NCBI GenBank assembly: GCA_964542755.1
Contig: CAZIWL010000027.1
Coordinates: 1-42,043 of the forward strand
Length of the DNA stretch: 42,043 bases
Direction: 5' to 3'
From: SKLM01 sp964542755
Lineage (GTDB): Bacteria; Chloroflexota; Anaerolineae; B4-G1
A model generated the notes under the pieces. It had not been told where the DNA came from. It ran no database searches and saw only the letters and a list, made by a program, of their open reading frames with translations. Positions within the stretch are counted from its first letter, which is position 1. Each line of letters starts with the position of its first letter. Of the stretch, positions 33,269 to 40,272 are shown piece after piece. A program made the translations under genes and the position numbers.

Positions 33269-33277
33269 ACGGGCGGG

Positions 33278-33305
33278 ATTATAGCAGGGTGAAGGGCAGC
33301 GACAA
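33278..33305 (-). promoter_or_regulatory. Promoter giving a leaderless C39-like peptidase mRNA
   Basis: Minus strand: TTGTCG (33305-33300), 16 bases, perfect TATAAT (33283-33278), then 9 bases to ATG 33268. No ribosome-binding site is present. The palindrome GGCGCGA-C-TCGCGCC (33314-33328) lies 8 bases upstream of the -35 and may be an operator. Confidence 0.7.
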
Positions 33306-33313
33306 GCAAACGA

Positions 33314-33328
33314 GGCGCGACTCGCGCC
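33314..33328. promoter_or_regulatory. GGCGC-N5-GCGCC palindrome upstream of the C39 gene
   Basis: GGCGCGA-C-TCGCGCC is a perfect 15-base palindrome with the same GGCGC-N5-GCGCC layout as the site at 7192-7206. Its place just upstream of a promoter supports protein binding (inference). Confidence 0.35.
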
Positions 33329-33509
33329 GTGGAGACGCCCTCAAAGACGGTCAAGGGGACATCCTGCGCGCCTTGCGTGGTGCCCAACCGAGGGACGGAC
33401 CCAAAACACGTGGCGTGGGTCTGGCGGAGCAGTAGGATCAACCAGCGGTGTCGGGTGTGCTTGCGGCGCAGTAAGGTTCCAGATGAGCTGGACACCGCAC
33501 AGCAGACGC

Positions 33510-33538
33510 TGGACAAACGATATCGGATGTGCTAAACT
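33510..33538 (+). promoter_or_regulatory. Promoter of the FHA gene cluster
   Basis: TGGACA (33510-33515), exactly 17 bases, then TAAACT (33533-33538) preceded by TGC, an extended -10. Transcription would start near 33545, leaving a leader of about 287 bases before GTG 33832. Confidence 0.65.
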
Positions 33539-33544
33539 CTGGAT

Positions 33545-33831
33545 ACCTTGCACTAGGCTTGCCCCAATCAACTCCGTGTGGCTTCCTTTCCGATTGGCGG
33601 CCGACTGCCTTTAATGGTCTGAGTCGGTCACGGGGCTCCGAAGCCGGCCCTGCGATCCGCCCGGTGTCTGCCTCACACAGTATGCCCATCTTCCGAGTGA
33701 GAGACTCGATAGAAGGTCCGCCTTTGGTATGTACCACTGGTCCGTCGAACACTCCCTGTCGCTGGTGAGGCGCTTGCCTCGCCGTAGAAGGATGCGTCCG
33801 GCGGCGCTGCTGTCAGACTAGGAGGACTCGC
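33545..33831 (+). other. Long structured leader of the FHA cluster
   Basis: No convincing gene is seen. A 79-codon frame beginning with GTG 33529 has no ribosome-binding site or family-like sequence. The leader contains an 8-pair stem at 33599-33629 (core CCGACT/AGTCGG), a 12-base palindrome TGGTATGTACCA at 33725-33736, and a strong hairpin GGTGAGGC-GCTT-GCCTCGCC at 33764-33783. AGGAGG follows just before the GTG. It could hold an RNA control element. Confidence 0.4.
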
Positions 33832-34443
33832 GTGGACGAGAAACCGACCGTTCAGATGGACGCGTACCCCGAGAGGGATCCCGGCGGGATGGACGCCGAT
33901 TCGCCTCCGACCATACCCATCGATGATATGTTCCAAGAGCCGGCATGGCCCACGCCCATGGACGCGCCGGCCCCGCCCGGGCCGCCGCCAGCCTATCAGC
34001 CCCCGTCTCTGGGCACGCCGCCTCAGGCACCCTCACCCGGTGCGGGACCAGCCGGGCACACCGTCATCATGCAGCAGGAAGCTTCGGCGCCTCTCCTCGC
34101 CTGGCTCGCTGTCATCAAGGGACCAGGGGGACCTCGGGGGCAAGTGTTCACGCTGGACCGAGAGACGGTGATTGGGCGCAAGGCCGGACAGATCGTCCTT
34201 GGGGGTGACTCCTACGTCTCAGGGCAGCACGCCAAGGTGCGCCTTGAGTCGAGTGAGACGGACGAAGAGACGCACACTTTCGTGCTCTACGATCTGGCCA
34301 GCGCCAACGGCACCTTCGCTGGCGACAGGGAGACCTATCGCGACAATCAGATCTACAGGTATGAGCTGGAAGACGGCGATTTCCTCCTCGTCGGCGAGAC
34401 CACGCTGGTCTTCAAGCAGGTGGAGCTGGACGAGAAAGCGTAG
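33832..34443 (+). CDS. Soluble FHA-domain protein
   Basis: A cytoplasmic 203-residue protein. A Pro-rich disordered head (residues 1-85) contains several threonines in short acidic or hydrophobic contexts (KPTVQMD, SPPTIPID, HTVIMQ) that could be phosphorylated and bound by an FHA domain. A single FHA domain follows (about 107-193): ETVIGRKAGQIVL, YVSGQHAKVRL, LASANGTFAGDR. The SxxH (SGQH) and NG elements that bind phosphothreonine are present. The layout recalls GarA-like regulators, which have a phosphorylatable N-terminus and an FHA domain that can bind it. GTG 33832 has AGGAGG at 33821-33826. It opens the FHA cluster. Confidence 0.82.
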   Translation: MDEKPTVQMDAYPERDPGGMDADSPPTIPIDDMFQEPAWPTPMDAPAPPGPPPAYQPPSLGTPPQAPSPGAGPAGHTVIMQQEASAPLLAWLAVIKGPGGPRGQVFTLDRETVIGRKAGQIVLGGDSYVSGQHAKVRLESSETDEETHTFVLYDLASANGTFAGDRETYRDNQIYRYELEDGDFLLVGETTLVFKQVELDEKA

Positions 34444-34473
34444 GCCGCTGCTCTGACAACCAGGAGGGTGCAC

Positions 34474-36351
34474 ATGTCAATCATGCGCCGATTCCCCGCA
34501 AGCGCTTCCCTGGCAGCCCGGTGGATGCGCGCCATACTGAGCGTACTCCTGCTCGGGGTCCATCTCTGGGCGGTACCCTTCCGGGTGGACGCCCAGACCA
34601 GCGACATCACGGTGACGGTCGAGGAGGTGGACACCTCTGCATCCCCCTCGCTCCGCATCCGCGTGAGTGTCCGAGACCAGTACGGCGTTCCCATCCAGGA
34701 CCTCTCTGCCGAGCATTTCGAGATCGTTGAAGATGGGGCCGCCACGTCTCTGCCGGGTACGGTGGAGGCGGAGACGAATCCCAACGCCCAGGTGTCGCTC
34801 GCCCTGGTGATCGACCTCTACAGGACGCTCCAGGGGGAGCCCATCGAGGCCGCGCAGCAGGCAACGCGGGACTTGCTGACAGACCTTCTCGACGAACCCA
34901 ACGACCAGGATAGAGCGGCCTTCGTAGGGGTCCGACAGGATGTGAGCACCGACCCGGCGGAGATCGACGAGGCGTATGACGTGCGCTTCACCAACGACCG
35001 CAACCAGCTCCTGAACGTAATCAACTTCCTCCACGAGCGGATTCAGACCACTGGACCGGGCACGCCCCTCTACGACGCTGTGATCAAAGCAATCCGCATG
35101 GCGGAGGCGACGGAGCCGGTCGCGCACCGGGCAGTGATTGTCATGACGGACGGCGAGGACCGAGGAAGCGTCAACACCGACGGCGACACGATTCAGCGCG
35201 CCTCGAACGCGCGCACCCCCGTCTTCACAGTGGGCCTGAGCAACAGCGGGCTGGACGAGGCCTACCTGAGACGCCTGGCGGAGAACTCTGGCGGGGCGTA
35301 CCAGGCCGCCGAGACGCCGGACGACTTTGCGCCGCTGTTCTCGAACGTGCTTTCCACGCTGCGGAAGCAGTACGTGCTCACGTATGAGACGGGCCTGCCG
35401 CAGGACGGTCAGATTCACAGCATCCTGGTCCGAGTGAAGACGCCGACCCAACTGGAGGGTTTTCAGGAGCAGAGAGTGACGATGCCCGGGGGAGCTTCCC
35501 CCGAGGCGGGGGAGGAGGAGGCCGAGGAGGAGCCGGCGCCCACCGCCGAGGCAGCGACACCGGAGGCTGGAGGCGAAACAGAGCCGCCACCACCCGAGGA
35601 AGAGAGAGACGAAGGAGGATCTGCGGGCATCATGGATTGGATTCAGGACAACCTACTTCTAGCCGGACTCGCAGTCGGCGCGCTAGCATTGGTCTTCATC
35701 GTGCTGGTCATCGTCGCCGTCATCGTCATGCGTAAGCGCCGCGCGGAGGCCGACCAGGGTTATGCGCCCCTGGAGGCCCCGCCCTATCCTGCGGAGCAAG
35801 ACTTCGGTTTCGATGTCGAGCCCCTCCAGACCATGGATGATACCAGCGACGGGGGATTCGGCTTCGGAGAACCGGAGTTTCCCCAGGCCACGATGATGGA
35901 CGACGAACTGGCCTTCGGCATGGGTACGGCGCCCGACTACAGCGCGCCGCCGGCTTCCGCACCCGCCTTCCCGCAGGGGGGAGGCCAGCCCCGATTCCAG
36001 GCGTCTACCGAGGATCGGACGCGCATCTTGCATCGTAGCCCCAAGATGTCGACTGTGGGCTTACTCATCGATCGCGAGAATCCGGCCCAGCGTATGGACG
36101 TCGCGAAGCCGGTGGTGACCGTAGGACGGTCGCAGGACAGTGACCTCACGATCGACCACAACACGGTCTCACGCCAGCACGCGGTCATCAAACTGGAGGA
36201 GGGCACCTTCCGGCTCTACGACATGGGCAGCACGAACGGTACCTTCGTGGGCGACCAGCGCATCCGCGAGCCAGTCGCGCTCGAGGACGGTTCCCTGGTC
36301 ACGTTCGGCGAGAGGCCTTTCATCTTCAAGCTCATATCGCTGTCGACGTAG
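34474..36351 (+). CDS. Exported VWA domain, TM helix and cytoplasmic FHA domain protein
   Basis: A 625-residue protein that spans the membrane. An N-terminal signal (about 18-40) is followed by a von Willebrand factor A domain outside the cell (about 108-300), an acidic Glu/Pro/Ala linker (340-382), a TM helix (395-418) with basic residues after it, a disordered cytoplasmic stretch, and an FHA domain (548-612; TVGRSQDSDLTI, VSRQHAVI, STNGTFVG). The MIDAS metal site is partial: DxSxS reads D114-L-Y-R-T118, while the distal T197 and D226 (MTDGED) are kept. ATG 34474 follows AGGAGGG; a GTG 6 bases earlier overlaps it. It may link an external ligand to cytoplasmic phospho-signalling (inference). 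Confidence 0.85.
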   Translation: MSIMRRFPASASLAARWMRAILSVLLLGVHLWAVPFRVDAQTSDITVTVEEVDTSASPSLRIRVSVRDQYGVPIQDLSAEHFEIVEDGAATSLPGTVEAETNPNAQVSLALVIDLYRTLQGEPIEAAQQATRDLLTDLLDEPNDQDRAAFVGVRQDVSTDPAEIDEAYDVRFTNDRNQLLNVINFLHERIQTTGPGTPLYDAVIKAIRMAEATEPVAHRAVIVMTDGEDRGSVNTDGDTIQRASNARTPVFTVGLSNSGLDEAYLRRLAENSGGAYQAAETPDDFAPLFSNVLSTLRKQYVLTYETGLPQDGQIHSILVRVKTPTQLEGFQEQRVTMPGGASPEAGEEEAEEEPAPTAEAATPEAGGETEPPPPEEERDEGGSAGIMDWIQDNLLLAGLAVGALALVFIVLVIVAVIVMRKRRAEADQGYAPLEAPPYPAEQDFGFDVEPLQTMDDTSDGGFGFGEPEFPQATMMDDELAFGMGTAPDYSAPPASAPAFPQGGGQPRFQASTEDRTRILHRSPKMSTVGLLIDRENPAQRMDVAKPVVTVGRSQDSDLTIDHNTVSRQHAVIKLEEGTFRLYDMGSTNGTFVGDQRIREPVALEDGSLVTFGERPFIFKLISLST

Positions 36352-36399
36352 CGAGAAAGAAGGCGACGGTCGGCAGGTCCGACGGACGATTTCCAACCT

Positions 36400-36500
36400 T
36401 GAGCCCGAAGCGTCTCCGGGCTTGGACAGCTGGTCCGCATCTGCATCTAGCGCCGCTGTCCACCCTGCCGCCCGGCACGGTTGGACGCTTCGGAGACGAT
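36400..36500 (+). ncRNA. Candidate structured RNA element in the FHA operon
   Basis: In the 202-base gap between the VWA-FHA and ABC genes, three stems can form a three-way junction. The outer stem pairs CGTCTCCG (36411-36418) with CGGAGACG (36491-36498), with two added G-U pairs. The inner stem pairs GGACAGC (36424-36430) with GCTGTCC (36455-36461). A short hairpin (TGCC/GGCA, 36466-36477) fills the third arm. An alternative small hairpin AGCCCG/CGGGCT (36402-36422) competes with the outer stem. The prediction is by eye only. Confidence 0.35.
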
Positions 36501-36553
36501 CCTGAGGCACTCATGTAAGAAGGGGATGTACCTCTGGCTGGGAGGGGAGAGGA

Positions 36554-39500
36554 ATGACAGCAGGTTTCACGATCACCGTCACGTCGCCCGATGGGCGAAC
36601 CCGCAGCTACGATGTCCAGGAGTCGGGACTCTCGCTGGGCCGAGCCCATGGGAACGACGTCGTACTGCAAGATCCAAAGGTTTCGGGACGTCACGCTCGG
36701 CTTCAAGTCAGCCGCGGAGCCATTGAGCTCATTGACGTGGGGTCCTCCAACGGCACGTTTGTCGACGGCCGGCGGATTCCTGCGCACTCGGCTCACAGGC
36801 TGAGCCCACATAGCTCTGTTCGCCTCGGGGACACGGCGATCCGTGTGCATCAGGCCTCCTCATCCAGTCGGGCGAGACCTACACCGGATAAGGGACGTGC
36901 CGGAGCAGCCGCAGCCCAAGCGCAACTGGTCCTGCAGACGCAGATCCCTGGTCGCGTGGACGAGATACCGATCCTCAAGCCGGAGCTCACCGTCGGCCGT
37001 GCGCCCGACAACGACATCATCCTCGAGAATCCCAGGGTCTCCAGCCATCACGCGAAGCTCCTCTTCCGCTCGGACGGCTTCGGCGTGATGGACCTTGGGT
37101 CCCTCAACGGGACCCAATTGAATGGCGAGCCCCTGCCGAACCGGCAAGGCGTTCCCTTTGGCATCGGTGACTGCATCCAGATTGGCCAGCACGTTTTTGC
37201 TGTGCGGGCCGTCACGTCGGAAGCTCCAGCTCCCGCTCCGATTGGGCCCCGGGTGCGTCTGTCTCCCTCCGGGCCCGCCGGGATCATCATCCACCAGCCG
37301 GGTCAGCAGGCGCGTCACGCTTTGAGCAAGGCGCAGGCGACAATAGGTCGCTCCTCGAAGAACGACATCGTGGTCCACTCGCCAACGGTCTCGGGCACCC
37401 ATGCCCGGATTCAGCGCACTGGCGGCTCCTTCTCCATCCTCGATCTGGAAAGCCAGAGTGGTCTGGTCCACAATGGGAAACGGATCTCGCGGAAGACCCT
37501 GAGCGACGGCGACGTGATCTACCTGGGCCGGGACGTGGCCCTGGCATTCCACGAGCACATCGGCTTCCAGCCCGCCGCCGTGCGCCCGTCCCTGCCCCCC
37601 GCGCAGACGCTCCAGATCAGCGCCGACACCGTGACTATTGGCCGCGCCCAGGACAACGACATGGTCGTCGATTCTCCTCAGGTCAGCCGGTACCACGCGC
37701 TCGTGGAGCGGCTGGGGATGAGGACGCGGGTGAAGGACCTGAAGAGCTCCAACGGCGTCTTCGTGAACGGAAAGCGCATCGACGGGGAGGCCTGGGTCAA
37801 GAAGGGCGACGAGATTCGCATCGGGCCTTACCGGCTGCGCGTCGGAGACAACGTTCTGGAGCAGATGACGGAAGAAGGGCTGAGGATAGACGCCCTCAGA
37901 CTCCAGAAGTGGGTCACGCCAAAGTTGAACCTGCTCAAGGAGATCTCCCTTTCGATCCACCCCCAGGAGTTCGTCGCGCTCGTCGGGCTGAGCGGCGCGG
38001 GCAAGTCGACCCTGATGGATGCGCTCAACGGCTTCCGACCCGCCACCCACGGCGCCGTCTTCGTGAACGACGTCAACCTCTACGAGAAGTTCGACATGTT
38101 CAGGAACGATATGGGATACGTGCCCCAGCAGGATATCGTTCACACGCAGCTGACCGTCTACCAAGCCCTGGCCTATGCGGCGGAGCTTCGCATGCCGGCG
38201 GACACAACGGGCGGCGAGAGGCACCAGAGAGTCCTCGAAGTGCTCGAGGAGCTGGATCTGAGCGAGCGGCGGGACGTGCCCATTCGGAAGCTCTCGGGAG
38301 GCCAGCTCAAGCGCGTCTCCATCGGCGTAGAGCTGCTAACGAAGCCGCGCCTCTTCTTCCTGGACGAGCCAACCAGCGGCCTGGACCCCGGGACCGAGTA
38401 CAATATGATGCGCTTGATGCGGAAGCTCGCCGACCAGGGGCGCACCATCGTGCTCATCACGCACGCGACGAAGAACGTGATGATGTGCGACAAGGTGATC
38501 ATCCTGGTGCGAGGCGGCCACCTGGCCTACTACGGGCCTCCGGAGCAGGCCCTCACGTACTTCGATCAGTTCCGCTCAGACCACGAGCGCCGCATCAAGG
38601 ACATCGAGTTTGACGACATCTACACCATCCTCGAGGATGACGAGCGAGGGACATCCGAGGACTGGGCCGAGCGGTACATGCACTCGAGCATCTACGCAGA
38701 GAACGTCGTCCGGCGACTGAAGGAACGCGAGCGGCCCACACCAGGCGCCCAGTCAGCCACCGGCATCACGGCCGGCGATATCAGGGGCAAGGCCACCCGG
38801 GGCGTCTCGGCCCTCCGCCAGCTTTCGATCCTCTCACGCCGCAACCTGCGCATCATGGCCTCGGACAAGGCGACGCTGGGCCTCATGCTGGCCCTGGCGC
38901 CGCTTCTATCGTTCATGGAGACGGCGGGCAAGGGCCTATTCGATCCTGTGAGCGGCAAGCCCGGAGATGTCATCACCACGCTCTTCCTGAACGGCTTGAT
39001 CTCCTACCTGGTCGGGGCCCTTACCAGCGTGCGCGAGATCGTCAAAGAGGTCGACATCTACAAGCGCGAGCGGGCCATCAACCTGAAGATCACGCCCTAC
39101 GTGATGTCGAAGATCTGGGTTGGCCTCGTGCTGGCCATCTATACCGGATTCGTGTTTGTGACGATTCGACAGGGTCTTATGACCGGCCTCTGGCCTGGGA
39201 GCGTGATTGGCAACGAGGAGCTGGGTTGGACCCGGTATATCGCCTTCTTCGTCACCTTCACATTGAGCTCGCTCTCCGGTTACCTGATGGGACTTTTCAT
39301 ATCTGCCGTCTCTCCCAACCAGAATATGGCGATCCTCCTGGTGATTGTCGCCCTGGTACCGCAATTTCTCTTGGCTGGCGGCATGATGCCTCTCGATATG
39401 CTGGGCAAGGGCGGCGAGATCATCAGCTGCGGCGTCTCCAACCGCTGGGGCTTCGAATCCGGCGTAGCGATCACCGGGGTTGGCGCGCCACTGATAGAGG

Positions 39501-40180
39501 ATGCCTGCTGGGACGACCTGCCCAAGAACGGCGAAGACGGCGAGATGGGCTGGAACGACTACCTCCAGCTTACGGACGAGGAGAAGTCCGCCGCCGGCTG
39601 CACCTGTATGGGCGCCGACATTTTCACCGGACCGTGCCGATTCTTCCCCGGCATCCTGAACGACGACTACTACACCGAGGAGGCCAGGAGAGCCCTGGTT
39701 CAACCCGAGCCGGTGAAGCCGGAGCAGCCAACGCCCTATCCCACGCCAACCCCGTATCCCACGCCGACCCCCTACCCGACGCCCACGCCCCTTCCTACGC
39801 CTTCGAACCCGGCAGATTTCGGCAGCTACATGGACGACATGCAGGCACAAGGTGATGCCTATCAAGACCTACGCGAGGAGCAAGGTGAGGCCTATCAGGA
39901 CACGCGCGAGGAGCAAGGTGAGGCCTATCAGGACATGCGTGAGACGCAGGGGGACGAGTTCGAGGCAGCCATGGAGGAGTACTCCGACACTTTCTCCGAC
40001 TGGCAACAGAGCCGTGAACAGGCGATCGGCGGCGCCGAGGGTCTGCTCAAGTCGATGTTCGAGACGTACGGCCAGACGTTCCGCGGTCACTACACCAGGC
40101 GCTGGCTGAACATGTCGATCATCATTGCGGTCACGATGGTTCTGATCACCATCTCGCAGAAACGGAAGGACGCCGTCTAA
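36554..40180 (+). CDS. ABC exporter with four N-terminal FHA domains and large external loop
   Basis: A 1208-residue fused ABC transporter. Four FHA domains lie at about 26-92, 145-210, 262-328 and 360-425, three with an intact S/x-NG loop and one (third) reading SQSG. The ATPase (about 450-660) has Walker A GLSGAGKST, Q-loop VPQQDI, signature LSGGQ, Walker B LFFLDEP and switch His H637. The ABC2-type membrane half has five helices between about 772 and 948 and a last one at 1187-1200. A loop of about 235 residues between them carries five cysteines, a PYPTPT repeat tract and three 11-residue Glu/Gln repeats. Family analogues such as mycobacterial Rv1747 have two FHA domains and export phospholipid-type cargo. 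ATG 36554 follows AGGGGAGAGG. Confidence 0.92.
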   Translation: MTAGFTITVTSPDGRTRSYDVQESGLSLGRAHGNDVVLQDPKVSGRHARLQVSRGAIELIDVGSSNGTFVDGRRIPAHSAHRLSPHSSVRLGDTAIRVHQASSSSRARPTPDKGRAGAAAAQAQLVLQTQIPGRVDEIPILKPELTVGRAPDNDIILENPRVSSHHAKLLFRSDGFGVMDLGSLNGTQLNGEPLPNRQGVPFGIGDCIQIGQHVFAVRAVTSEAPAPAPIGPRVRLSPSGPAGIIIHQPGQQARHALSKAQATIGRSSKNDIVVHSPTVSGTHARIQRTGGSFSILDLESQSGLVHNGKRISRKTLSDGDVIYLGRDVALAFHEHIGFQPAAVRPSLPPAQTLQISADTVTIGRAQDNDMVVDSPQVSRYHALVERLGMRTRVKDLKSSNGVFVNGKRIDGEAWVKKGDEIRIGPYRLRVGDNVLEQMTEEGLRIDALRLQKWVTPKLNLLKEISLSIHPQEFVALVGLSGAGKSTLMDALNGFRPATHGAVFVNDVNLYEKFDMFRNDMGYVPQQDIVHTQLTVYQALAYAAELRMPADTTGGERHQRVLEVLEELDLSERRDVPIRKLSGGQLKRVSIGVELLTKPRLFFLDEPTSGLDPGTEYNMMRLMRKLADQGRTIVLITHATKNVMMCDKVIILVRGGHLAYYGPPEQALTYFDQFRSDHERRIKDIEFDDIYTILEDDERGTSEDWAERYMHSSIYAENVVRRLKERERPTPGAQSATGITAGDIRGKATRGVSALRQLSILSRRNLRIMASDKATLGLMLALAPLLSFMETAGKGLFDPVSGKPGDVITTLFLNGLISYLVGALTSVREIVKEVDIYKRERAINLKITPYVMSKIWVGLVLAIYTGFVFVTIRQGLMTGLWPGSVIGNEELGWTRYIAFFVTFTLSSLSGYLMGLFISAVSPNQNMAILLVIVALVPQFLLAGGMMPLDMLGKGGEIISCGVSNRWGFESGVAITGVGAPLIEDACWDDLPKNGEDGEMGWNDYLQLTDEEKSAAGCTCMGADIFTGPCRFFPGILNDDYYTEEARRALVQPEPVKPEQPTPYPTPTPYPTPTPYPTPTPLPTPSNPADFGSYMDDMQAQGDAYQDLREEQGEAYQDTREEQGEAYQDMRETQGDEFEAAMEEYSDTFSDWQQSREQAIGGAEGLLKSMFETYGQTFRGHYTRRWLNMSIIIAVTMVLITISQKRKDAV
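39729..39796 (+). repeat. 18-base tandem repeat coding for PYPTPT
   Basis: Near-identical 18-base units encode PTPYPT repeats in the extracytoplasmic loop of the ABC exporter. They are imperfect at wobble positions, so they are not a recent slippage expansion only. Confidence 0.7.
39848..39946 (+). repeat. Three 33-base tandem repeats in the ABC exporter
   Basis: Three tandem 33-base units (39848-39880, 39881-39913, 39914-39946) encode the 11-residue motif QGEAYQDxREE. Units two and three differ at only a few positions. An 11-residue Glu/Gln/Arg pattern favours a helix or coiled coil. Confidence 0.85.
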
Positions 40181-40272
40181 TGCGGCGACAACGGGCCCCC
40201 GACTGCCGAGCTCATAGAGGGCTGCGACAGGGCCAGAGCCCCGGAGCGTCCGATGGGTGAGAGCACACATTC

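Noticed and set aside
34477..35451. 324-codon minus-strand open frame
   Set aside because: It is antisense to the VWA domain and is compositionally Arg/Val-rich shadow sequence.
36860..38224. 454-codon minus-strand open frame
   Set aside because: It is antisense to the FHA/ATPase half of the exporter, with no family-like sequence; it results from high GC and rare stops.
38936..39865. 309-codon minus-strand open frame
   Set aside because: It is antisense to the exporter membrane domain.
39729..39946. CRISPR-like array
   Set aside because: The repeats are direct, contiguous, in frame and coding, with no spacers.
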